10,724 nt of DNA from Rhodospirillales bacterium (GCA_002727395.1 PBWY01000085.1:1-10724); one strand, 5' to 3'. Positions 1 to 5,356 are shown, numbered from the stretch's first letter. Notes: generated by a model from the letters alone, not told the origin. Made by a program: numbers and translations.

Positions 1-89
1 GGCGGAGAGGGAGGGATTCGAACCCTCGATACGCTTGCACGTATGCTGGTTTTCAAGACCAGTGCATTCAACCACTCTGCCACCTCTCC
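1..89 (-). tRNA. tRNA-Ser, anticodon UGA
   Basis: Read on the minus strand, this folds as a class II serine tRNA. The acceptor stem is GGAGAGG/CCTCTCC with discriminator G. The anticodon stem CTGGT/ACCAG encloses loop CTTGAAA, so the anticodon is UGA (reads UCA). A long variable arm, ATACG-TGCAAG-CGTAT, is typical of serine tRNAs, and the T arm is GAGGG-TTCGAAT-CCCTC. The CC of an encoded CCA occupies positions 2-1 and the final A would lie just outside the window. The gene is intact, but from the anticodon (53) to its 5' end it belongs to a direct repeat shared with 2762-2872, so its 5' half may have been replaced by an integrating element. Confidence 0.97.
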
Positions 90-163
90 AGCCTTTGGGG
101 AACTTACTCAACTTGTTAAGAAATTCCAAGAGTAGAAGAACAAACTAGAGTCTTTTTGAAGCC
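53..163. repeat. direct repeat copy 1 (att-like), in tRNA-Ser and its leader
   Basis: This segment aligns without gaps to 2762-2872 (constant offset 2709). The first 19 bases, from the anticodon into the D arm, are identical. I count about 22 mismatches in 111 positions, so roughly 80% identity. Weaker similarity continues with a one-base gap to about 183. Identity stops abruptly at position 53, the 3' edge of the anticodon in the RNA sense. Tyrosine recombinases are known to cross over in tRNA anticodon loops, so this is read as the element-proximal attachment site. Confidence 0.7.
101..129 (-). promoter_or_regulatory. predicted promoter of tRNA-Ser
   Basis: On the minus strand, TTGGAA (124-129) and TAAGTT (101-106) are separated by exactly 17 bp and lie 12 bp upstream of the tRNA 5' end, as expected for sigma-70-like -35 and -10 boxes. 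Both hexamers are unchanged in the duplicated leader at 2810-2838, although several of the 17 spacer bases differ. That conservation is the main support; the hexamers themselves match the consensus only in part. Confidence 0.5.
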
Positions 164-208
164 CCGATTTCTAATTTTGGTCCAATGTTGTTCCAGTGAG
201 GATAAGAA

Positions 209-590
209 ATGGCTTTAATCAGGAAGAGAATTAACCAAGAGACGATAAAATTTCAGGGTCGTATACGTGTATCTAATCACCCCACCATGTCAAAGACTTT
301 CAAACTCAGGTCTCAAGGTGTCCAGTGGACGAAAGAAACAGAAATACAAATAGAGAGGGGAACTTTAGGGCTAGACCTAAAAAGTTTGATAAGACAAGGT
401 TATTTGACCTTCTTGAACGCTATTTAAATGAGATAACACCAAGAAAACGTGGCAGGGATGTAGAGAAATGCAGAATACAAACACTCAAAAGTTATTCAAT
501 TATTTCAAAACAAATTAATAAACAAAACAATTAGATATAATAGATTATAAAGTAATAAGATTAAAAGAAGGAAGCAGTGGTTCAGTAAAA
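209..590 (+). pseudogene. tyrosine recombinase (integrase) pseudogene, N-terminal part only
   Basis: Three successive reading frames give pieces of one phage/island-type integrase. From ATG 209, after a GAGGA ribosome site at 198-202, the first piece resembles the arm-type DNA-binding domain (RKRIN..., then PTMSKTF, W, ...IERG). In the +1 frame from about 361 comes the SAM-like core-binding segment (TRLFDLLERYLNEITPRKRG). In the third frame, about 534-587, comes DIIDYKVIRLKEGSSGS, matching the usual end of that domain. The first break fits loss of one G in the run at 357-360 (E-R-G-N-F is restored); the second lies in the A-rich stretch near 520-534. The catalytic domain with its Arg/His/Tyr residues is absent, so the protein cannot be active. 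It lies 119 bp from the tRNA-Ser 5' end, inside the duplicated att-like repeats. Confidence 0.75.
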
Positions 591-718
591 GGTGTTGCAC
601 AGGACCATAGTACTGCGGTCAAGTGGTATAGAAACTTACTGCCGAACGGGGGTGTGCCGAAGTCCAGCTCCATCTGGTCCATTATTATGAAAATGGGCTA
701 GCTGTTCCTCAGAATTAA
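588..718 (+). pseudogene. Sel1-like repeat protein fragment
   Basis: Codons from 588 read KGVAQDHSTAVKWYRNLL, and after a frameshift at about 640 the sequence continues (641-715) as AERGCAEVQLHLVHYYENGL then AVPQN and a TAA stop. Together these match the Sel1 repeat pattern (G-V-x-Q-D...A-V-K-W-Y-R, A-E-x-G-x-A-x-A-Q, Y-x-x-G-x-x-V-P-Q-N), slightly more than one repeat. Several consensus positions are altered, for example V for A before Q. There is no start codon or signal peptide, and it abuts the integrase remnant directly, so it looks like debris joined by a deletion or small insertion. Sel1 repeats are protein-interaction solenoids; no function remains here. Confidence 0.6.
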
Positions 719-729
719 CGGAATACCCT

Positions 730-1203
730 TCACAAAATATAGGGAATCCAGCGCCTAACTCTCTTTTTATAGTCTAGATAATCTTTGCCAAAATGTTCTT
801 CTAGTACTAGTTCGTCACGTCGGACCCGAACATCAAACCAAGGAATAAATACAAGTAATAATATTACTGCAAACCAAGATTTAAATGTAATGATCAGCCC
901 CACAAAAAAAATCATATGTCCTAGATACATTGGGTTACGAGTGTATTTAAACAACCCCGTATCAACAATTTGTCTTGGAGGAATTTTGGCACTCACACCA
1001 TCACCGCCGCCACCATATTTACCACGATAGCGTCCACAGAATTTATATTGTAGATAACCCCAAGCAAGGAAAATTGTACCCCAAAAGTTAAATTCTGTAA
1101 CGCTATATCCCCAAGCCAGTTCTATGCCCACAGTAACCAAAGGATAAACTATAAAGCTGCGATTAGGTGTACGCTGCAACCAATTACTTATCTTGCTTAG
1201 CAT
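730..1203 (-). CDS. isoprenylcysteine/phospholipid methyltransferase-like membrane protein
   Basis: The 157-residue product has about four hydrophobic segments (roughly 17-34, 38-54, 92-107, 108-123) and the C-terminal signature of the ICMT/PEMT-type integral-membrane methyltransferases. This is TGLFKYTRNPMYLGH at 82-96, followed by DELVLEEHFG at 130-139, then DYLDYKKRVRRWIP. In this family the NPMY/RxxxEE region binds S-adenosylmethionine, and the likely site of action is the inner membrane. The substrate cannot be told from sequence; bacterial relatives are mostly uncharacterised. A glycine-rich stretch (GGGGDG, 64-69) precedes the conserved half. No clear ribosome site precedes ATG 1203, and a 10-bp inverted repeat overlaps that start. 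It follows the SnoaL-like gene on the same strand by 65 bp. Length and motifs look intact. Confidence 0.75.
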   Translation of the reverse strand: MLSKISNWLQRTPNRSFIVYPLVTVGIELAWGYSVTEFNFWGTIFLAWGYLQYKFCGRYRGKYGGGGDGVSAKIPPRQIVDTGLFKYTRNPMYLGHMIFFVGLIITFKSWFAVILLLVFIPWFDVRVRRDELVLEEHFGKDYLDYKKRVRRWIPYIL

Positions 1204-1235
1204 ATCAAAAATGTGTTTTTCATCTTTTTTGATAT
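1202..1235 (-). other. AT-rich inverted repeat across the methyltransferase start
   Basis: A perfect 10-bp inverted repeat (1202-1211 with 1226-1235, loop 14 nt) lies between the SnoaL-like gene and the methyltransferase gene. It overlaps the methyltransferase initiation codon on the minus strand. It could act as a weak terminator for the upstream gene or fold over the start, but it contains a single G/C pair and may be chance in AT-rich DNA. Confidence 0.3.
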
Positions 1236-1268
1236 ATTTACTGATATTGCTAGGTGTACTTTCTGGTT

Positions 1269-1640
1269 TTAACCTTCAAGAGCGGCTGCCATTTTTTGTG
1301 AATCATCAAAAATTAAAAACTCTTTTTCTAACCCTCCTTCTAATAAGTACATATGGACGCCATTAGCATTGAGATTATCAGCAGTATATTTTACGAAAAC
1401 ATGCACACGATCGTCTTCCGCAACTAAATGCTGTATTTCTAAATTAAAGTTGGGGTAATCGTTAGGTAAATGAACTAAAAAATTATCTCTCCAATCAGCA
1501 AAGCCTTTGTATTCACCAGACCGTTTGTGATCGCCGTTAACTTTAATTACCGCTTTTTTGTGAAAAATTCTGCTGAGCCCATCCAAATCGCCTTCAGAAA
1601 AAGCCTGATAACCGCTAAGAACAACATCTTTATTTTGCAT
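1269..1640 (-). CDS. SnoaL/NTF2-like superfamily protein
   Basis: The 123-residue product has the layout of a SnoaL-like/NTF2-like small cone-fold protein. An N-terminal helix region (Y-x-A-F-x-x-G-D-L-D-G-L, 11-22) is followed by strands around 29-35, a G-x-x-D-W-R-D-N-F segment near 46-54, a hydrophobic strand pair at 66-86 (EIQHLVAEDDRVHVFVKYTA) and a terminal F-D-D-x-x-x-M-A-A-A-L motif (111-121). Members serve as small-molecule isomerases, hydrolases or binding proteins, so the substrate is unknown. A strong purine-rich ribosome site (GGTGGGTGG on the minus strand) precedes ATG 1640, supporting this start. The segment after residue 92 is shorter than in many relatives. The methyltransferase-like gene lies 65 bp downstream on the same strand and may be co-transcribed. 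Confidence 0.7.
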   Translation of the reverse strand: MQNKDVVLSGYQAFSEGDLDGLSRIFHKKAVIKVNGDHKRSGEYKGFADWRDNFLVHLPNDYPNFNLEIQHLVAEDDRVHVFVKYTADNLNANGVHMYLLEGGLEKEFLIFDDSQKMAAALEG

Positions 1641-1887
1641 TTTCCACCCACCTGTTTTGATTATTTAAATAACTTAAAATAAGTAGAAAAATTAAGAAAG
1701 GGCTTAAGATATTGAAACGTTCTATACATCTGAAAATTGAGGATTTAGCTTTTAAACTGGTGTAATAATGCAAACCACTATCATTACTGATGAGTTTTTA
1801 TGATACAGTATGTCCCATTATAATAACTGTATTTAACACTATATTAGGTTTACAGAATAAAGAACTAATTTCGATGAGGAGAGGATT
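1641..1887. other. AT-rich intergenic region
   Basis: This is the divergent spacer between the SnoaL-like gene (minus) and the 33-residue gene (plus). It holds a perfect palindrome TTATTTAAATAA near 1662-1673 and a TATAAT hexamer at 1819-1824, a possible -10 box for the small gene. No convincing -35 box is present at the right distance. No other gene is visible. Confidence 0.3.
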
Positions 1888-1989
1888 GTGAAAAAAATAA
1901 ATTGGCCAGTAGCATTCTTAGGAACTGTTCTAGTTTTTGCAGCGTGTTTTGCCTATTACATCCATCATAATTGCGACCATTTGGTCTAA
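1888..1989 (+). CDS. 33-residue single-pass membrane microprotein
   Basis: A GTG start at 1888 follows a good ribosome site (GAGGAGAGG, 1876-1884). The product begins MKKINWPVAFLGTVLVFAAC and continues FAYYIHHNCDHLV. It has two N-terminal lysines, one hydrophobic span (about residues 7-24), and a short tail with three histidines and one Cys-Asp pair. The lysines on one side and the small polar tail suggest an inner-membrane protein with N-in topology. It could also be a signal-anchored peptide. I do not recognise a family. Spacing, codon content and stop are consistent with a real small gene; no larger frame overlaps it. Confidence 0.5.
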   Translation: MKKINWPVAFLGTVLVFAACFAYYIHHNCDHLV

Positions 1990-2176
1990 GGTAAGGAACG
2001 GACATAATATATTTTTTAAATTTTTTCATTATAACTAACAAAGATAAATATACACCACTATCATTTTTTCCTGTTCCTACTTAAGTCACGTGTGCTATTT
2101 CAGTTTGAATAAGTGTTTCTTATTTACTATGTGACTTAGACTGCCTCGATATTAAAATATTTAGGGTTCTTAAAAT

Positions 2177-2425
2177 ATGTAAAACCAACAAATAATCGAT
2201 CAGATTACAAATCTAAAAGGCCGCAAAAACTGTGAAGAAAAGAAAGCCGCTAAGTTGGGATTAAACTCATTGTATGATTATTTTGAAGATAAAATAGCTA
2301 AAGAGAAAATCGCAGCCGAAGAAAAGATAGCTTATTTAAAACAACTATCAGTTCAAAAAGAGCTGTTAAAACAATCAAAAATAGAAAAAAAGGCGGAACA
2401 AAAGAAAAGTTGTAAGTGCTGCTAA
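2177..2425 (+). pseudogene. Lys-rich small protein, Cys-rich end, stop at codon 2
   Basis: ATG at 2177 is followed at once by TAA (2180). The frame is then open for 80 codons to TAA at 2423-2425. The open part begins NQQIIDQITNLKGRKNCEEK, continues through KKAAKLGLNSLYDYFEDKI and a long charged helix rich in Lys, Glu and Ala, and ends in S-C-K-C-C. The composition is coherent and protein-like, with a predicted helix or coiled coil over most of its length and a cysteine cluster at the end. This suggests a gene recently inactivated by a nonsense change in codon 2 (AAA to TAA would do). Alternatively it is still translated from a rarer start, for example TTG 2255 giving 56 residues. I do not recognise a family. 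Confidence 0.45.
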
Positions 2426-2761
2426 AGTCTATGTTTCCAGGTCGCTAACCTCACTGCCTGTTTCTATATATCAGAGGAGGGGTGTGTTTCTTTGGGTGGC
2501 GTATGGATTTTGGTCAAATATTGCTCATCTAAACTATGAAATGGAAACCAATTAAGGGCCCACTACAACAGGTAATATCAGATAATTTCAGAAGAAAATT
2601 ATTGAAATTTCACATTTTCTTCCAATGCATGTTTCAATACAAACCGTTAGAATTCAAGGCTTGACGAATGAATAGTTGAGGGAGGACTTCGACTGACACG
2701 ATAGTACAACACAGTTGTATGCTACTAGTTTAGAGCCAAAGCGCAGGGAAGGCTCTTGCTA
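2426..2761. other. gene-poor distal part of the island, with two short hairpins
   Basis: I see no supportable gene here. Two compact inverted repeats lie next to the distal att-like repeat. TACAAC/GTTGTA (2705-2710 with 2714-2719) has a 3-nt loop and extra TAG/CTA pairing outside. AGAGCC/GGCTCT (2732-2737 with 2751-2756) has a 13-nt loop. They could be recombinase or host-factor sites, a terminator without a T run, or remnants of an RNA. Confidence 0.35.
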
Positions 2762-2872
2762 TCAAGACCAGTGCATTCAAACATTCCGACACCTTTCCAG
2801 CATGATGAGAACTTACTGAGTTTGTTGATAAATTCCAATACTAGAGGCAAAAACTAGAGTCGTTTTCAAGCC
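2762..2872. repeat. direct repeat copy 2: displaced 5' half of tRNA-Ser plus leader
   Basis: This is a diverged copy of 53-163, containing the tRNA-Ser 5' half in the minus orientation (about 2762-2798) followed by its upstream leader. The anticodon TGA and anticodon-stem 5' strand are intact, while the D arm and acceptor strand carry substitutions. No 3' half follows: 2700-2761 does not resemble the T arm or variable arm. It is therefore a non-functional tRNA fragment, best read as the original 5' half displaced by an insertion. The leader's -35 and -10 boxes are preserved. Confidence 0.7.
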
Positions 2873-2964
2873 AAAAATTCCTTTTTGGTTTCAAGAAAAC
2901 TCAAATTAATAAAGAAAGAGGTAAATTTGGAGAGATAACTAAAAAAAAATCCAACTCCAAATTA

Positions 2965-3339
2965 TTAAAGTTTATTCTCTATCTTGGCCCTAGTGATGAT
3001 TTGGTTAAGGAAAGTTTTGATTTTATCTTTAGAGGAAAGACTGCAGGTAGCATCATTTAGTTTAAGTGTTTTTCGATCTAAGGTTTGGCGGTACCGCCCC
3101 CAAACTATATATTTTGTACCACCGCCATAAGAGTAATTACCGAGCTTCAATTTTATTGTGTCATACCCGTGAATATGCAGAGAAAACACCTGTCCTTTTT
3201 CGAAAAAATAACCCCTCCAGGGGTTGTCCTGATCTATTTGCTTACTGCTCTTACAAAGTATTGCTCTTCCGTCAACAGATCCTGCTTTAACAGTCGAAAT
3301 AAAAAACAAAAAAGAGAACGTAAAAAATAATATTTTCAT
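2965..3339 (-). CDS. secreted protein of unknown function
   Basis: The 124-residue product starts with a clear Sec signal peptide (MKILFFTFSFLFFISTVKAG, likely cleavage after VKA at residue 19). The mature part has two cysteines (about 29 and 99) that could form a disulfide in the periplasm, and is rich in Gly, Tyr and Lys. It contains the phrases DGRAILCKSSK, GYFFEKGQVFSLHI and IVWGRYRQTLDRKTLKLNDA. These resemble short secreted proteins of unknown function that I associate with marine proteobacteria (C-K near the start, GYFF-x-x-G-Q, LDR-x-TL), but I cannot name the family with certainty. No good ribosome site precedes the ATG. The gene lies just outside the distal att-like repeat and is divergent from the 3637 gene. 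Confidence 0.6.
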   Translation of the reverse strand: MKILFFTFSFLFFISTVKAGSVDGRAILCKSSKQIDQDNPWRGYFFEKGQVFSLHIHGYDTIKLKLGNYSYGGGTKYIVWGRYRQTLDRKTLKLNDATCSLSSKDKIKTFLNQIITRAKIENKL

Positions 3340-3452
3340 TGTTTTTAATTACCAAAAAGGGGCTTTAGAATTTGAATTTAAAATAAGTTTAGTTTTTAAA
3401 TGTAAATTTATACAAAAACATTTTTAAATACAAAGTCTGGTGATCATAACTA

Positions 3453-3549
3453 TAAGCCATGCCATACTGGCTAAACTCGGGGGAAGTTTTTACTAAGTTC
3501 AAAGAGGGCAGTCTACCGAACATTAGTATGGCCAGTATCGCATGACTTA
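3453..3549. repeat. 97-bp inverted-repeat structure (MITE-like or structured RNA)
   Basis: Nineteen-base arms at 3453-3471 and 3531-3549 are reverse complements at 17 of 19 positions and enclose 59 bp. Inside, TCGG (3477-3480) can pair with CCGA (3516-3519), extending the stem past an internal loop. It stands in the divergent spacer between two small genes, is more GC-rich than its flanks, and has no T run beside it. I see no second copy in the window and no convincing target-site duplication. It may be a miniature inverted-repeat element, a structured RNA or a regulatory cruciform. Confidence 0.55.
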
Positions 3550-3636
3550 ATTTTGATACGTAAGTAAAATATTAATAGATCAAGTTATTTATTTAGATAA
3601 AACATTGGTAATAGAATTTTTTTAAGAAGGTCGCAA

Positions 3637-3978
3637 ATGCAAAAATGGGAAGTAATGACATGGCCAATAGACCCTGCAGATTTACAAATGAGCCAAGGGA
3701 GCGCTGAAGCCATTATAGAAATGGGGATGAATGGTTGGGAACTTGTTACTGTCATTAAGGAAAATAACGAACACATTGGATATTTTAAGAGACCAATTTC
3801 TGAAGCAGCCAATCAAGAATATAATGCGCCTAATAATCAAAAATCTGGACTTGATGTTTTAGTTAATGAGCTCAACCAATGGTCAATTGACTTTGAAAAT
3901 TTTCGAAAAACACTACCGCCGAAAACCGATGAAGATGAAGCATTGGAACTCTTTAAAAATTCTCTAAAACTTAAATAA
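3637..3978 (+). CDS. small protein with DUF4177-like N-terminal segment
   Basis: The 113-residue product opens with a W-E-V strand, then A-E-A-I-I-E-M-G-M-N-G-W-E-L-V-T-V-I followed by H-I-G-Y-F-K-R-P (residues 3-53). This is the pattern of small DUF4177-like domains (KWEYKVV ... LNELGxEGWELV ... YFKR). The domain's role is unknown. Residues 54-75 form an Asn/Gln-rich linker, and the rest is acidic and helical (DVLVNELNQWSIDFENF ... EDEALELFKNSLKLK), possibly a separate helical hairpin. A good ribosome site, AAGAAGG at 3624-3630, precedes the ATG. The protein is soluble with no signal peptide. It converges on the formyltransferase gene with a 50-bp gap and no evident terminator. Confidence 0.65.
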   Translation: MQKWEVMTWPIDPADLQMSQGSAEAIIEMGMNGWELVTVIKENNEHIGYFKRPISEAANQEYNAPNNQKSGLDVLVNELNQWSIDFENFRKTLPPKTDEDEALELFKNSLKLK

Positions 3979-4028
3979 CTGTTAAGTATTTCAGTCCGTT
4001 TGCAATTAATTCTTTAAATCCTGTCTAT

Positions 4029-4940
4029 TCAATCAAACTTCAGACCAACCTTTAAGTTTGAATTTGTGGCATATTCAGCTGCAGACATTTTTTCTTTTCC
4101 GCTTCTAACCCTCTTTACGATAATGCCACCGCCTTCGGCCCCTACTGTAAAATTATCTTTATCGATGGCGGCGATCGTGCCAGGAGCTCCTACTTTATCT
4201 TCGGACAATGAACAATCGAAGATCTGAATAACTTCTCCGCCAATCGTAGACCAAGCTCCCGGTTGAGGATTAGAACCCCTAATTAAATTATAAATTGTCT
4301 GAACATTGTCATTCCAATTAATTTCTACATCCTCTTTTTTACACCAACTCTCATAAGAAAATTGACTTTCATCTTGAATGGCTTTTGGTGCGGCACCCAT
4401 TTTTACGAGGTCAATTGCTTCCATCATAGCATCGACACCCATAGGAAATAATTTATCAAAATAAATTGACCCCAATGTATCGTCCGGTCCAATTTCAACT
4501 TCCTTCTGCAACAAAATCGGTCCCGTATCCAATCCGTCATCTGGCCAAAATATGGAGAGACCTGTTCGTTTGCTTCCTTGAATGATAGGCCAGTTAATGG
4601 AACTCGGTCCGCGATGTTTTGGTAAAAGCGAGGGGTGATATTGGATACTTCCGAATTTGGGCACGTTCAAAAAACTGGATGGAACAAATTTTATGACATA
4701 AGCCATTACACAAAGGTCAGCATCCAACCCTTTAATATGTTCCAGAGCCTCATCGGTTTTAAAGCTTGGCAACTGATATAAAGGAATTCCATGTGTTTCT
4801 GCTGCTTCGTTTATAGGATCTTTTCTTCCACCCGGTTTTTCGTCGGCACCATAAATGCCAACAACATTTTCTCCACGCTCCACCAGCTTATCAACTACCG
4901 CCTTACCAAAGGCTTGCATCCCATTTACAACAATTCTCAT
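4029..4940 (-). CDS. formyltransferase like the 10-formyl-THF dehydrogenase hydrolase domain
   Basis: The 303-residue product aligns in pattern with the N-terminal folate-binding hydrolase/formyltransferase domain of 10-formyltetrahydrofolate dehydrogenase (ALDH1L type) more than with methionyl-tRNA formyltransferase. Signatures are an N-terminal Rossmann-like start (RIVVNGMQAFGKAVVDKLVE), YHPSLLPKHRGPSSINWPII (101-120) and GLSIFWPDDGLDTGPILLQK (127-146). Later come a Y-E-S-W-C-K-K-E...I-N-W segment and IRGSNPQPGAW (218-228). The catalytic pair of the family, His and Asp 36 residues apart, appears as H102 and D138. The C-terminal part matches the oligonucleotide-fold domain. No acyl-carrier or aldehyde dehydrogenase domain follows, so it stands alone. 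It probably uses or hydrolyses 10-formyl-THF in the cytoplasm; the acceptor is unknown. An AGGAT ribosome site precedes the ATG. It follows the carbinolamine dehydratase gene by 80 bp, probably in one transcript. Confidence 0.8.
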   Translation of the reverse strand: MRIVVNGMQAFGKAVVDKLVERGENVVGIYGADEKPGGRKDPINEAAETHGIPLYQLPSFKTDEALEHIKGLDADLCVMAYVIKFVPSSFLNVPKFGSIQYHPSLLPKHRGPSSINWPIIQGSKRTGLSIFWPDDGLDTGPILLQKEVEIGPDDTLGSIYFDKLFPMGVDAMMEAIDLVKMGAAPKAIQDESQFSYESWCKKEDVEINWNDNVQTIYNLIRGSNPQPGAWSTIGGEVIQIFDCSLSEDKVGAPGTIAAIDKDNFTVGAEGGGIIVKRVRSGKEKMSAAEYATNSNLKVGLKFD

Positions 4941-5020
4941 CTTATCCTACCCTTTTTCTGGCTGCTTTTGTTTTTAGATCCTATCAGAAATAAGGTTTTG
5001 GTCATAAATTTAATTTATGA

Positions 5021-5356
5021 TCAACCCTCTTTGAACAACATATTTGTTTTGAAAGCCATAATAAAGTCATTTTCATGCAAGCCGTTAATAGCATGAGTAA
5101 TAAATTCAACCCGAGCGTAACCCCAGCCAAAAGAAATATCAGGATGATGACCTTCTTCTTCAGCAAGGGAGCCGAGACAATTCACAAATTCAAGGGAGGC
5201 AACAAAATCATTAAATTCAAAACGTCTACTAATCTTATCGCCATCGCTCGATAAATCCCAGCCTGGAATATTTTCCATGAACGATTCAGCTTCATTTTTG
5301 GTCAACGGCAACAATCCACCATCGCATGGGACACACTTTTTACCGGAAAAAATCAT
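5021..5356 (-). CDS. phhB: pterin-4a-carbinolamine dehydratase
   Basis: The 111-residue product has the family core EEEGHHPDISFGWGYARVEF (86-105 region of the fold), then T-H-A-I-N-G-L-H-E-N-D-F. The first two His and the later His of the conserved E-G-H-H-P...T-H pattern are the dehydration-site residues. The N-terminus (C-x-x-C-x-G-G-x-x-P-L, PGWDLS) matches the usual beginning, so the protein is full length. It dehydrates 4a-hydroxytetrahydropterin in the cytoplasm during recycling of the cofactor of aromatic amino acid hydroxylases. In bacteria lacking such hydroxylases the role is less clear. A near-perfect ribosome site (AAAGGAGGG on the minus strand) precedes ATG 5356. It lies 80 bp upstream of the formyltransferase gene on the same strand and is divergent from the formamidase-like gene. 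The gene symbol is used by family, not by tested function. Confidence 0.88.
   Translation of the reverse strand: MIFSGKKCVPCDGGLLPLTKNEAESFMENIPGWDLSSDGDKISRRFEFNDFVASLEFVNCLGSLAEEEGHHPDISFGWGYARVEFITHAINGLHENDFIMAFKTNMLFKEG

Larger units (their letters stand above)
53..2761. mobile_element. decayed integrative element in tRNA-Ser
   Basis: About 2.7 kb lies between two diverged copies of the tRNA-Ser 5' half and leader. An integrase pseudogene sits directly beside the tRNA copy, the usual position for integrase genes of tRNA-borne islands. The interior has low coding density, frameshifted fragments and a few small genes, and no replication or transfer gene is visible. Integrating elements usually restore the 3' half of the target tRNA; here the repeat covers the 5' half and promoter. 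Alternatives are loss of the 3' half of a former second tRNA-Ser gene, or a tandem duplication followed by decay. The MTase-like and SnoaL-like genes may be cargo or may have arrived separately. Confidence 0.55.

Noticed and set aside
640..720. Minus-strand translation containing GLRHTP, reminiscent of the integrase H-x-L-R-H-T motif
   Set aside because: It is the antisense of the Sel1-like fragment, has stops close by and no other integrase motif around it.
1775..2065. Repeated 11-mer CCACTATCATT at 1775-1785 and 2055-2065
   Set aside because: Flanks differ and there is no third copy; chance is likely in AT-rich spacer DNA.
2584..2609. AATTTCA/TGAAATT inverted repeat
   Set aside because: Short, almost all A/T, no neighbouring gene end; likely chance.
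2536..2664. 42-codon + strand frame starting MKWKPIKGPLQQ
   Set aside because: No ribosome site, odd mix of basic and aromatic residues, and it lies in decayed island DNA. Length is expected by chance.
3066..3330. Overlapping + strand frames opposite the secreted-protein gene
   Set aside because: Lacking protein-like composition or ribosome sites, whereas the minus-strand frame has a signal peptide and coherent sequence.
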